Origin: Eleusine coracana subsp. coracana
Lineage: Eukaryota > Streptophyta > Magnoliopsida > Poales > Poaceae
Length of the DNA: 64,000 bases
Direction of reading: 5' to 3'
NCBI GenBank assembly: GCA_032690845.1
Contig: CM064429.1
Location: 15,780,569-15,844,568, forward strand
Below, piece by piece: positions 33,898 through 45,088 of the stretch. The position numbers were made by a program, and so were the translations under genes. Each line of letters begins with the position of its first letter. Within the stretch, counting starts at the first letter, position 1. The notes beneath the pieces were generated by a model that saw nothing but the letters and a program-made list of their open reading frames with translations, searched no databases and was not told the DNA's origin.

Positions 33898-35447
33898 TGT
33901 TGACTTTTGCTAAGCCATATTAATAAATCATTCCCGGCACGGGGCCAGAAACGGTTCACTAATATGTCCCAGAGTCAAGTAGGTAAAATCCGCAAGCGCA
34001 CGGAGAATACCGCTGTAGCATTTCACCCGGAAGTATTCAGGGTATCGTATTTGTTTATCCCAGAGGAAGGTTATGATCAAGAAGCGTTACTAACATATAA
34101 GATCATGTTAACAATTAGCAAGGATATCTTAACCAAGACAGGCGGGTATATGATAATAACCGGGTAGTGTGACACACACAGAAGATTCCTACTAAATAAA
34201 TAAAGTCTAGTGGAGGAAAGACTAGGCTAAGCTACTCCTACTATACATTCCTATACAGTTGCATAGCCTAAGTAGAATACATACAGACCCACACTCAGGT
34301 TCAGCAGTCAATAGTATAGCACTTCAGGCACGGACTTACCCCTGCATCCACAGGCGACTTCCGCCAAGAGCCTACGCACTAGCCTAGCGGGGAGGATTTC
34401 AAAGGACGGACAGGGCTGTCACCACCTGCCGCCTACCTCAACGAACCAGTAGACTAACGAATAATTGATGCAAATCAGTCACCCAAGTACCATACTTGCA
34501 TGACCAAAGAGCACTCTGCCCCTCCGCGATTACTATTAACGAGGCAGAGTTACCGTACGAATACGATCACCAAACCCATGCTATACTTTATCAGCTAAAA
34601 CTAAGCATAGAGACTATAACATATAAACTAGACTATAGTGACGGTATATAACTAGCATGACAATAGTAGTATAATAAATATAAACTACTATCACACAAGT
34701 AGACTATACTATCACATATATGGATCACAAAATCAAACAAGAAACTCATGACCCAAGCACAACTATATAGAAAAGATATATATATTGATAAGAGTAAAGT
34801 CTTACAAAAGGGAAAAGATACAAGAGCCATACCAATTCCAAGTGAAGACTTGGGACTAGAGAGCTCTAGACTCAGCCTAACTCCACTAAAACTCCAAGAA
34901 CTACTACTAGCAAGAGAGAAATGCTTCTTGTGGTGTGTGTTGAATGTGAAGGCACACCCTCCTATTTATAGCCTCAATAGGTCGGCAAGGGAGCGTAACC
35001 GCCACGGAAGGCATCTCAAACCGTCATCAGGAGTCACGGAGGAGCCAACACGTGGAAGCCCAGGCGGAGAGGGCGCCCGGCTGGGTCGGCCGACCTGACC
35101 AGGTCGGCTGACCTGGGGGTGGCCCCTCCTGGCCTGTGCTTTCTTGGGGAGGCTGGCAGGTGGGTCCTGAGGTCGGTTCCCGCGGTATTACAGGGAGTTA
35201 CGTCGGTTAAGTGCTGTAAATGGGCCCTTCAATCCGTGTGATGTCCATGTGGCGCTCTCTGATTGGTCGAAAGTGTGTTTTCTTGCCTTTTGAGGTGTTT
35301 CCTTCACATTTCCTCCTGCATGCACAAAGTTCTCCAAGTACAAGTGGAACTATATTATTGTGATAAAGCATGCGTGTATGAAATGCCAAATTCTCCTTTA
35401 TTTGAGTATAGTTGACGGTTAAAAATGGTACTTAACAGCCGTCAACA
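33898..35447 (-). mobile_element. 5' LTR of element E
   Basis: 1550 bp, the near-identical partner of 29197-30746. Minus-strand TATA box at 34962-34971; palindromes at 35084-35095 and 35102-35113, the second with a C-to-T change at 35109 that breaks its symmetry. Confidence 0.93.
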
Positions 35448-35452
35448 ACTTG

Positions 35453-36941
35453 CCTATTCACCAAGGCAACTAAGGGATGGTTGTGGCATAGGAGATTGGC
35501 ACATGTTAGAATGAATCAACTCAGGAAAGTGGTCAAGAGGAATCTAGTTGAAGGAATCAACGATGTCACCTTTGAGATGGATAGACTGTGCAATGCTTGT
35601 CAGGCTAGAAAGCAAGTTGCATCTTCACATCCCACCAAGTCTTTCATGTCTACATCTCATCCTCTGGAGCTCCTGCACATGGACTTGTTTGAGCCACCAT
35701 ATTACAAGAGTCTAGGAGGGAATCTATATTGCTTGGCGATTGTGGATGAGTTCACAAGATACACTTGGACTTTCTTTCTTGTGGACAAGTCTCAAGCAAG
35801 TGATATCTTTAGAAAGTTTGCTAGGAGAGCAAAGATTAAATTCAAGGCCAACATTGTGAAGATAAGGAGTGACAATAGGACTGAGTTTAAGAACACAATA
35901 GTAGAGGAATACTGTGTCAAGAAGGGGATCAAGCATGAATTCTTCATTACATATACTCCCGAGCAGAATGGAGTAGTGGAGAGGAAGAACAAGACACTCA
36001 TCACTCTTGCTCGTGCCATGTTGGATGAGTATGGAACTCATGAGAGGTTTTGGCCTGAAGCAATCAACATAGCTTGCTACACCTCAAACCGTGTCTATCT
36101 CCACCGGTTGTTGAAGAAGACACCATATGAGCTATTGGTTGGACAGAAACTGAATGTTTCCTATTTTTGGGTATTTGGCTATACTTGCTACATTCTCAAG
36201 AAGAGGAGGAAGCCCGGGAAGTTTGAGAGAAGAATTGATGAAAGCATTCTTGTTGGGTACTCAGGGACTTCTTGGGCATATAGGGACTACAACTCAGCCA
36301 CAGGTTGTGTTGAAGAATCCTATGATGTGCAATCTGATGATTCAAATGGTTCCCAGAAGGGAGATGGATTTCATGAAGTGAACATTGGACATGAACCCAT
36401 GAGGGAAGCTTTGAGGAACATGCCTGTGGGTGAGGTTTTACCCCGTGAGGCCAATAATGATGATATTGGTGAGCCCTCTACTCCACCATCTCAACCAACC
36501 TCATCCTCCGAGGTGCAAGAACCAACCCAAGATGTCACTGACACACCCACTAGCTCCTCCCAAGATTCATTGAGAGTGCATCCACCTACCCAAGAGGAAA
36601 CCCAAGTGGGAAGTGAGCCACAAACCTCCCCACATACTTCACCTCGAGCCACTTCTCGAAGCTCTTCACATGATACTTCCTCATCCACTCCAAGCTCAAG
36701 TTCCAAGACAAGAAGGCATATGAGTGATTCCACCACCCCTCTAAGAATCCAAGACACTCATACCTCAAGAAAGCAAGCAATCTATGATGCACAAAATACT
36801 TCACCTAGACCTCCTCCCACTCAAGAAGAACCTCTTCCTAGACCCAAAGCTATCAACAAGGATCATTCACATGACTTGATCATTGGGAGTCCATCTCAAG
36901 GAGTTAGGAAAAGGAGGAATCAATACAAGCCCAACGAGTGA
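35453..36941 (+). pseudogene. Copia C: integrase part of pol
   Basis: This continues the pol gene after the element E insertion. It has the GAG-pre-integrase/zinc-binding part (WHRRLAHVRMNQL ... CNACQARK, an HHCC site), then the catalytic core with Asp in LLHMDLFEPP, Asp in KIRSDNRTEFKN and Glu in EQNGVVERKNKT, the DDE triad. The C-terminal part (about 36430-36900) is Ser/Thr/Pro-rich, as usual in copia. It ends in a stop at 36939-36941. Integrase joins the cDNA to chromosomal DNA. The gene is dead through the insertion and later breaks. Confidence 0.9.
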
Positions 36942-36992
36942 AGAAAATCTTGATGAGGCAAATGTTGCAATGAGAACTTCTCCTTCGTCTCT

Positions 36993-38527
36993 ATGATTGA
37001 GCCCACTGCCAGCGATGAAGCTATGGATTATCACAAGTGGGCAATGGCTATGCAAGAAGAGTTGAACAACTTCAAGAGGTGCAAAGTTTGGAAACTTGTT
37101 GACAGGCCCAAGAATCATAATGTTGTTGGCACCAAGTGGGTCTTCAAGAACAAACAAGATGAGAAAGGGACCATTGTCAAGAACAAGGCTCACCTAGTCG
37201 CAAAGGGGTATTCTTAAGTGGTGGGTATTGAATTTGAAGAAACCTTTGCTCTTGTGGCCCATCTTGAAGCGATTCGGATCTTACTTGCCTATGCATCACA
37301 CAATGGCTTCAAGCTCTATCAAATGGATGTCAAAAGTGCCTTCTTGAATAGAGAGATCAATGAGAAAGTCTATGTGGAACAACCTCTGGGGTTTGAGGAC
37401 CCTAAACATCCAAGACATATATACAAATTGAAGAAAGCTCTCTATGTCCTCAAGCAAGAACCAAGGGCATGTTATGAACACTTGAAGAACTTTGTTCTCA
37501 AGAATGACTTCAAAATTGGAAGTATTGACAGTTCACAAGACATGTTAGGAAGGATCTCTTTGTGTGCCAAATCCATGTGGATGATATCATCTATGGCTCA
37601 ACCAATGAGAGGTTTAATGAAGAGTTCCAAGAGATGATGGCTAGGGAATTTCAAATGTCAATGATTGGAGAGTTGCATGTGTTCCTTAGTTTTCAATTCA
37701 AACAATTGAGAGAAGAGAACTTCATCTATCAAGAGAAGTATACCAAGGATCTTCTCAAGAGGTTCAATATGGAGAATTGCAAGCCTTTGCACACACCTAT
37801 GGCGACAAGCAAACCCTTTGATGATGATGCAAAGGGAAAACCAGTGAACCCCAAGCTCTATAGGTCAATGATTGGGTCCTTGCTCTATCTCATTTCCTCA
37901 AGACCGGACATCATATTTAGTGTGTGATTATGTGCATGCAATCAAGCAAATCCAAAGGAGTCACACTTGAAGGCCGTGAACAGGATACTTAGATACCTCA
38001 AGGATACACCTACCATGGGATTATGGTATCCTAGAGGAACAAGCTTTAAGCTACTTGGGTATTCGGACTCGGACTTCACGGGATGCAAAGTGAATAGAAA
38101 AAGCACATCAGGTGGTTGCCAATTTCTTGGAAGATCTCTTGTATCTTGGAGCTCAAAGAAGCAAAACTCGGTGGCTCTATCTACAGCCGAAGCAGAGTAT
38201 ATGGCAGCGGGAGCTTGTTATGCACAACTTCTTTACATGAGGCAAACACTCTCAGATTACGGCCTCAGCTTCACCCAAATGCCATTATATTGTGATAGTG
38301 AAGCGGCAATCAAAATGGCTCTCAAAACTGGAGATCATGGTCATGCAAAGCATATTCAAGTCAAGCACCACTTCATAAGAGACCATGTTGAGAAGAAGTA
38401 CATTGAGTTGGTGAGTGTTCGGACTCATGAACATTTGGCGGATATCTTCACCAAGCCACTCAACAAGAAGACCTTCAATAAGCTAAGGGGAGAACTCAAT
38501 GTTCTCGGCCTTTCCAACTTCACATGA
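36993..38527 (+). pseudogene. Copia C: reverse transcriptase and RNase H
   Basis: 36993-37214 is the RT N terminus (NVVGTKWVFKNK), then a TAA where the family has Gln, then 37218-37530 (QMDVKSAFLN, the first catalytic Asp). A frame change near 37530-37560 is followed by the second active site (HVDDIIYGS) in the 37562-37927 frame. A TGA at 37925-37927 precedes RNase H (37967-38527), with SDSDFTGCK, LSTAEAEYMAA and the terminal DIFTKPL motif. At least two stops and one frameshift make it non-functional. It copies element RNA into DNA in cytoplasmic particles. Confidence 0.9.
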
Positions 38528-39713
38528 GTAACCCTAAAGCTTGTCTCTTGTAAATATGTATAGCCTTGCTTGTTTTGTTTGTTGTTTGTGCCTTTGTTTT
38601 TGTGCTTGTTTCTCTTTGCTTGTAGGTCAACTTCGGACCTCCTTGAGATAGCAATGGACATGGGTTAAGCTTGGGAAGGTGGTTCATGGTGCGCCCAAGG
38701 CTTTGAAGAATGGTTCATTATGAGTAAGCTCAAGAAGGGAACAACTCGTTGTTGGCACTTTGGTTTGTAGTCTTTTTCTCTCTTTCCTTTAGCATTGCAT
38801 CATGCATTTGTATACTTATTGCATTTGCATTTGCATTCTTGCATTGTGATACCTTACACTTTCAAGCATGTTTCTAGGGGGATTTGCTTATTTACAATGT
38901 AAGTATATGACCCTCTAGAAGATCACATAGTGATCTTTGTGCTTCATGCCCATTGAGTCATGTTCAAACAAGCTCCGAGGTTAAATCTACTCGTGCGGCT
39001 CAAAGACAAGTGACTCATACATTCCTAACATACTAATGACTAACCATTGCATTCTTGAGGAAATATTATGTTCAGTCATGTGTGTAGGGGGAGCTATGGT
39101 GGAACACCATCGTGACCAAGGAAAAGCACCATGGAAGGAGGAGTTTCCTAACTCTTGTCATTTATTATTTGCTCCTTGGTTCTCTTGTGTTTTGTCTTCG
39201 GTTTGTGGTTTTTGGTGATAGGTGACAAAGAGGGAGAAGGAGCATGAAGATCCAAAAGCCAAGTCTAGATCGATAACATAAAGGGGAGAAGAACATGAAG
39301 ATCCAAAAGTCAAGTCAAGATTGAGGATAGCAAAAAGGAGAGAACAAGAAAGAGGAGAACATGAAGAACAAATGAACATGACGAACATCTACACAACAAC
39401 GGTGCATGTCTACAACAACATTGAACATCTACACCGACATGAACATCTACGTCTTTGGTGTGTGTCTACTTCAACAAGATCATCAACCATGACACCAAGA
39501 TGGGCGCAAAATTCAACTCAAGATTGATATCAAGTGCGCTACATGATTGAGTAGTTCTCCCTCAACACCTAGCATATTCCAAGGGGGAGACTACTTCCAA
39601 GGTGAGGAACAAGGTAATTTTTCAATCCTTTCTTTTCCTTTGGTTCCTTGTTGCTTGTTCGTTTTGGATCATCATAAGTAGTGGTTGTCATCCATCACCA
39701 AAAAGGGGGAGAT
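38528..39713 (+). mobile_element. Copia C: 3' non-coding region and polypurine tract
   Basis: No ORF with recognisable content. Part of it (38650-39030) resembles D at 2620-2950. Unlike D and G, C has no large downstream ORF; the region from 39090 to 39560 may be all that is left. It ends in the tract AAAAAGGGGGAGAT at 39700-39713. Confidence 0.7.
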
Positions 39714-41659
39714 TGTAAGGACCATGACCATTGAGGTCACCCCAAGGTATGAATGTTTTGGTGATGAATGACAAACATGAAATATGACTAATGCCTACAC
39801 AAGTGTTGTGCATGTAGGAAACCTTTTCTACTCTATGATGATTATTAACGGCGGCCTTGGCGATGGATGACAATGACCACAAGCATGGAGGCATGTAAGC
39901 TTGATGGAGTCCAAGGGTTGATGGAGATGGATCAATGCTAAGGACAAGCTATAGAGCAAGTGTTGGGAATACTTCTCTAGTTATTAGGGCTTTGAGTCCA
40001 TAGGAAACACCAGACTATGAAGGGGATCTAGGTCATTTCTCTTAGGTCATGTCTAATTGGTGATGTGTATGGATGCTCAGTGAAATCACAGGAACTAGGT
40101 GACAGTGGAGAAGCCAAGGAGTTGTTTAGACAAGCCGGAAAACAAAGTCAAGCGAGGACGAGGAGTTTCAGCTTCTGGACAGAGAGACCGGACAGTCGGT
40201 CAAGGGGTGATCGGACCGTACGGTCATCAGTGGAGAAGACAGTCCAAAGAGAAGACTCAGTGAGGAATCTGTTTGTGCGAGGGACCATAGAGACCGGACG
40301 GTCCGGTTTGTATGGGTGAAGCATAGGACAGAGAGGAAGCGAGCTCTCTGGAGTCCGATGAGGATATCCGATGCGTTGGACTTGTTCGATGGCTGGACAG
40401 ACCGGACGGTCCGGTCTACTGACCAGATAGACAGTCAGTACAGGAGGTTGCAGGCATAGCAAAGCCAACGACTCTGGGAGCCATTCCAGAAGTGACCAGA
40501 CGATCCGGTCATGCAGTGACAGGACAGTCCGGTCAATGTGTCCAGAAAGGCAATCTCATGGAGCAATGACTAGTTGCAGGTTGGAAGGCTATATAACTTC
40601 GTTGCTGGGGTCTTGGAGACCTCTCTGGGCCAGTAGAATTGCTTGGAGCATTTGGTGAGAGCCAAGAGGAAAAGATAGGAACACTAGGAGGAGATATTGG
40701 ATATCTTGAGAGTGCTAGTGAGAGTAACAAGAGCATTGTGCACATCTAAGGCTAGGGTGTCCTTGAGGGTGTGATCTAGGTTGTTACTCTTGGTCTATGA
40801 TGAGACCTAGACCGGTTAGGTGTCGATGATCGAGCCTATTATGATTGATTGTGAAGGCCATCACACATTTGTACACGGTTTGAGCCCGCCGGTGAAAGGG
40901 GCATTGCTAGTGAGCGCCCGAGTCAGCTCGGGGAGTCCGGCAAGTTCTCGAGGGAGGCGAGCTTGTGCCTTGGTGGCAGCGGTGACGCGCACCGTGTCTT
41001 CACTCCGGGATTAATTACAGGCTCGTGGGCGAGAAATCCACATTGGTGGCGGGAGGGACCGGAACTCTGGCGGGAGTGGTCCAATGAGGAGTAGGGGAAG
41101 GCGCCCTCCTTCCAAGACCTCGGGGAAAAATATCATGAGCCATCTCTTACTCTACTCCTTACTTTTATGCTTTACCTTTCCGCATCTACATACCATGCTA
41201 TTCATGCTTGTGTGTTTGCCTTGCTCTAGTTGATTATCTTGTAGAATTGCATGAATAGGCTTCTTGCTTGCTAGTTGTGTTTTAGCTTCCACATTTAACC
41301 ACTAGCATGTGTAGGAGTTGCATTAGCTTGATTGCTCACCCTTGTATGTGTTGTGCTAGTCATGCTTGTTTGCGCTAGTGCTCTACCTTATAGCTTTGCA
41401 TGAGTAGGCTCCTTTGCTAGCTTGGTGTGTGCTTCCGCGTGTCTCTATTACTAGCTTGCATAGGAGTTGTATGGCCTTGAGTGATTCACTAGTATGCTTA
41501 GGTTGTTATTCCTTTATAGGTTCTTTATCTTGTTAGTATGATCACCACTAGAACTGTGTAGAAATTGTTTGAGTGATCGGTTTTAGTAATTGGCAAATTA
41601 GGTACATAGTTTGAGTTCCCGATTCACCCTCCCCCCCTCTCGGTCACTCAATCCTTTCA
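39714..41659 (+). mobile_element. Second LTR of copia C (full length)
   Basis: 1946 bp from TGTAAGG after the polypurine tract to CTTTCA. A TATA box TATATAA is at 40590-40596. It is followed not by host DNA but by a primer binding site and about 90 bp of the internal start of C. Confidence 0.88.
40186..40535 (+). repeat. Palindrome array upstream of the second C LTR TATA box
   Basis: Copies of GACCGGAC(N)GTCCGGTC and decayed forms, the same as in the 5' LTR of C. The array ends 55 bp before the TATA box at 40590. Confidence 0.75.
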
Positions 41660-41809
41660 AGTGTTATCAGAGTCAAGTGCTCAACATAGGGCTTAACCGC
41701 CTTGAGTAGTGACCGTATTGAGTTGGGATGCCATCCCATTTGGAGCCAGGTACATAGTTTGAGTTCCCGATTCACCCCCCCCCCCCCCTCTCAGCACTCG
41801 ATCCTTTTA
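41660..41809 (+). mobile_element. C: internal start joined to an LTR end (rearranged tail)
   Basis: 41660-41748 repeats the primer site and first internal bases of C (as 27267-27358). At AGGT it switches to the last 60 bp of the LTR (TACATAGTTTGAG...), which ends ATCCTTTTA at 41809. LTR A resumes at 41810. This is what remains after deletion from a longer LTR-internal-LTR-internal-LTR array. Confidence 0.8.
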
Positions 41810-42688
41810 GTAGGAACGGACTCAGGGGCTGTGATGAAAGTGGTGATAAGTCTAGTACTCGGCAAGATTATATGACTTTGTGTCAAAGTGGGGTGATATG
41901 ACTGTGTGCCATAATGGTGGAACCCCTGAACTCCGTGGTGGACTTGTGAGCGTGCCCAGGTGAAGTGGGAGTGTTATGTGTTTTCGCGCGCAAGAGTGCA
42001 TAGCCTGTGGGTACAGCATACTAAGCTCTGCAGAGTTAACCCTAAATCATTCGGATATCCGTTGTCACTGGTCATGACACATCAATCATTGGGCTCTTGT
42101 TGATCAGCCAATCTCCTTGATGTATGAGTGGTGATGTGATACCCGTGTTTTGGAAGTACAAGGTTTGGATATGGAGATCCATTCCCTTTAAAACTATGAG
42201 AACTGGTGGGAATGGTTTGTACTCCCTCCAGGGCCAACCTACTAATATATTGGTAGGTCCCATCTTTCCTTGAAATCTATTCTTAGTGAACCCCGACTAG
42301 TTAACTGTTAGCACAAATATTAAACTCTTTGCCTACATCCTTGCTACAACCTCAATGCATGATTTTACCCTTGAGTAGTGTTAGTGCTTCCTGAGTACCT
42401 TATGTACTCACGGTTAGTGAACGAACTCCCGAAGAGTAAAAGCAGTAGGGTTTCGTCATATGCTCAAGTTTGCCTGTGGATGTGTTGTGATGTGATGGAC
42501 ATGAAGCGAACCAGTCTTTCGCACCTGATTTCCGCTGCAATGTAAATTTTCCATGTTTGGTAAGTCATCCGTATAATCTCATATTTTAGTATTGTATGGA
42601 TTTGAGATAATCTGATTGTGCGTACCAACTACTGATCCATGAATTAGTACAGGATGCACAGGACGCCCCCGGAGAGTGGGGTATCACA
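41810..42688 (+). mobile_element. Long LTR A, last part
   Basis: The last piece of LTR A, ending GGGGTATCACA, followed by TCAAC (42689-42693), which repeats 11260-11264. It has no recognisable ORF. It includes GGATGCACAGGACGCCCC-like words close to its end, as in other long gypsy LTRs. Confidence 0.8.
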
Positions 42689-42934
42689 TCAACTTCCTTC
42701 CCTCCATATCATATAAACTTATCTCTTAATAAAACCATATATTATTGTACACGTGGTGTTGCTAATATTGATCATAGTATTTTTTAACCTCTCTTTTTAA
42801 ATCCTTGCATTTTATTCTCTTTTCTTAACCAAGGAGCTTTCATTAATTATCTAGCAGGATTACAACTCACTACTACCTTCCAGTCACTAAATTCCATATC
42901 TTTCAATAGTTAATAAGGAATTTTCTGTTTAGTA

Positions 42935-43168
42935 CTCCCTCCGGATTTAAATTGTTGACGTAGTTGACTTTTTTAGCTATGTTTGATCATTCGTCTTATT
43001 GAAAATATTTATTCAAATATACAAAATTATAAGGTAGATTTCAATTTTTTAAACTAATAAAACAAATTGTAACAAAATATCTGATAAATTTTTAAATTTT
43101 TTGAATAAGACGAATGATCAAACATAACTAAAAAGTCAACTACGTCAATAATTTAAATCCGGATGGAG
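42935..43168. mobile_element. Stowaway-like MITE, 234 bp
   Basis: Inverted ends CTCCCTCCGGATTTAAAT and its near complement at 43151-43168, inside a TA duplication (42933-42934, 43169-43170). Most of the element folds back on itself. Stowaway MITEs are non-autonomous relatives of Tc1/mariner transposons. Confidence 0.85.
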
Positions 43169-43312
43169 TATTACAGAGTGTCATATCAACAACATTCTTG
43201 CGTCTTTTGCACTTATATTCTCTATACACATAAAATTATGAAATGTGTCTCTTGTAATTGTTTAATTACATTCATGCTAGTTTACATGCTTATTTTCTTT
43301 TTCTCATATATA

Positions 43313-44202
43313 CTATTCCCTCTGTATCATTATGTAAGCATTTAGGGCTTTTCAAATTTTCTTTATTTGTAAAAATTTGTGAGCCCCACTGGCATTAGAT
43401 TCTCCCCACACATCCGCTCCTATCTCTTCCATCTACTTTCCCGTCTTTTCAGCCAAGGTCGCCATTGACCACCCCTAAATGCCCAGTCATCTTCGGCTCC
43501 TCTCTTCATTCATTGCTACATAGAGTTTGCTGCAGGTCTAAAGTGTGCCATTGACACCACGGCTGAAGGGGATTCATCACAGCGCTATTGATTGGAGGTG
43601 CAATGGTCAAAGTTGTGTCGTCATAGACCAGCTTGGAGGAAATGCAAAGCGGCCAAAGGAGACTCCACCGCAGATTGTATCGCGCATCGACACGTGTGGT
43701 GGCATGTGAAACCAAGATTGGAGGATGGCCTCACATCTCCACGCGGCGCTCACCATCCTTATCTATAGGTCATCGCCCCCACCTGTGGCTTGTCCCTATG
43801 GATTGCACCCATGAAGGTGAGGTATGGCTCCATCAAGGGGTGGTATGCCATGGTGTGGCTTGCAATAGGGTCGAGGTCGTTGTTTTCATCCACAACAAGC
43901 TCTACCATGGAGCTTCTTTGGGATCCACGGGCGTGCCATCTTGCACTGTACATTGGACCAGCACATGTACTGTCCATGAGGGTTACAACCTATCAGCCCT
44001 CATCACGATGGCCGCAAGTCTAGGGCACCAATGCTCCATTCCGGTCCAAGGCATTGCTGATTGTGTTTAGGCCGCGATGAAGAAGGCACGAGGAGGTTAG
44101 AGAAGATGGGGCAGCCACTAATAAGGGGCAATATGGTCTTTTTCTTTCACTACTACTTTCACCTGAAGCCTGAAATACTTATAAAATGGAATAAGGAAGT
44201 AA
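43313..44202. mobile_element. Possible non-autonomous mariner-like element
   Basis: The left end CTATTCCCTCTGTATCATTATG and the right end ...GGAATAAGGAAGTAATG are imperfect inverted repeats of the Stowaway/mariner kind (with AAGCATTT and AAATACTT further in). The 0.8 kb between them has ORFs (43633-44070 and others) with no recognisable domain. The ends are approximate. Confidence 0.35.
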
Positions 44203-44277
44203 TGTGGGTAGATCTTGTTGAGTTATCCCATGGATTTTGTTATCTCTTGTTCTTGTATATCCAATTTCTAATATGTA

Positions 44278-44487
44278 GATGTATATATATGATCTTGTAG
44301 ATTGTGCTATCAAAACTTGATCACACTATTAATGCACATATCTATCCATATAGGTTAAGTTTGTCTTTATGCAACTATAATGATGTATATCTATATGATC
44401 TTATAGATTGTGTTATCAAAACTTGATCATACTAATAATACACATATCCATATAGGTTAAGATTGTTTTCTTTATGCAACTAAAACT
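44278..44487. repeat. Tandem duplication, unit about 104 bp
   Basis: Two copies beginning GATGTATAT at 44278 and 44382 and running to TATGCAACTA. AT-rich, with no coding content. Confidence 0.8.
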
Positions 44488-45088
44488 ACTAGAAAAGAAA
44501 TAGTTTTTTATGTATCCCATTCAGTCTATGGGGTTCACGCATGAGAGTGTCTGCAGCAGCGACCTCCGCCTCAGCTATGCCAGCCGTCCCCTGCGTCGCC
44601 TAAAAAGCGGATTCATATCCAACCATCGTCTTTGCATTGAGAGATAAGGAAGAAACAGTACACGATATATGGAGACCCGGTTGCTGCCATCCGTGATGCT
44701 GCTCGTGTTGTTCCAGCAGCTAGCGCCAGCGATGAGAAACCAGTCACGAAGGGACAAGAGAGGAGGAGATTTTTCTGGTGGCGGTGAGGTATTGCCACCC
44801 GAGCCCCCTTGCTGACGATGCGGGACAGTTGAAAAAAGTGATTTCACTTTTCAAATAGATAGGATTTTCTTCGATTGTCTTTTCTCACGTGGCATGGAAG
44901 TTTGTAAGATACACTGATGCCTTACGCCTGGCACGGGCACGAGCACGAGGCTGCACGCACGTCCCGCATGCCCCAAGCCCCCAACACATCAGCCTAGGAC
45001 TCTTTCGGACCCGGCACCTGGCGCCTACGTTTGCCTGTTTGACTTTAACCCCTCGAAAGCCGGGTTTCAGGTGTCTTCGTCGACGACA
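44488..45088 (+). other. Region upstream of the ILR1-like gene
   Basis: No obvious TATA box at the usual distance and no recognisable gene. 44550-44820 is GC-rich. ORFs here look like shadows. It should hold the promoter of the gene that starts at 45089. Confidence 0.4.

Larger units (their letters stand above)
29197..35447 (-). mobile_element. Non-autonomous gypsy element E, complete and young
   Basis: 6251 bp flanked by ACTTG (29192-29196, 35448-35452). It has two 1550-bp LTRs, a tRNA-Asp primer site (33872-33889) and a polypurine tract next to 30746. The internal region is only 3.15 kb. It has one gag ORF (33752-33111), no protease, integrase, reverse transcriptase or RNase H, and a separate small ORF (32363-32165) behind an internal TATA box. 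It must depend on enzymes of a related element. The Athila/Tat-like primer site and gag suggest a relation to F. It splits the pol gene of copia C. Confidence 0.92.

Noticed and set aside
43633..44070. 145-codon ORF upstream of the ILR1-like gene
   Set aside because: No recognisable domain, overlaps ORFs on the other strand, and lies between possible mariner-like ends.
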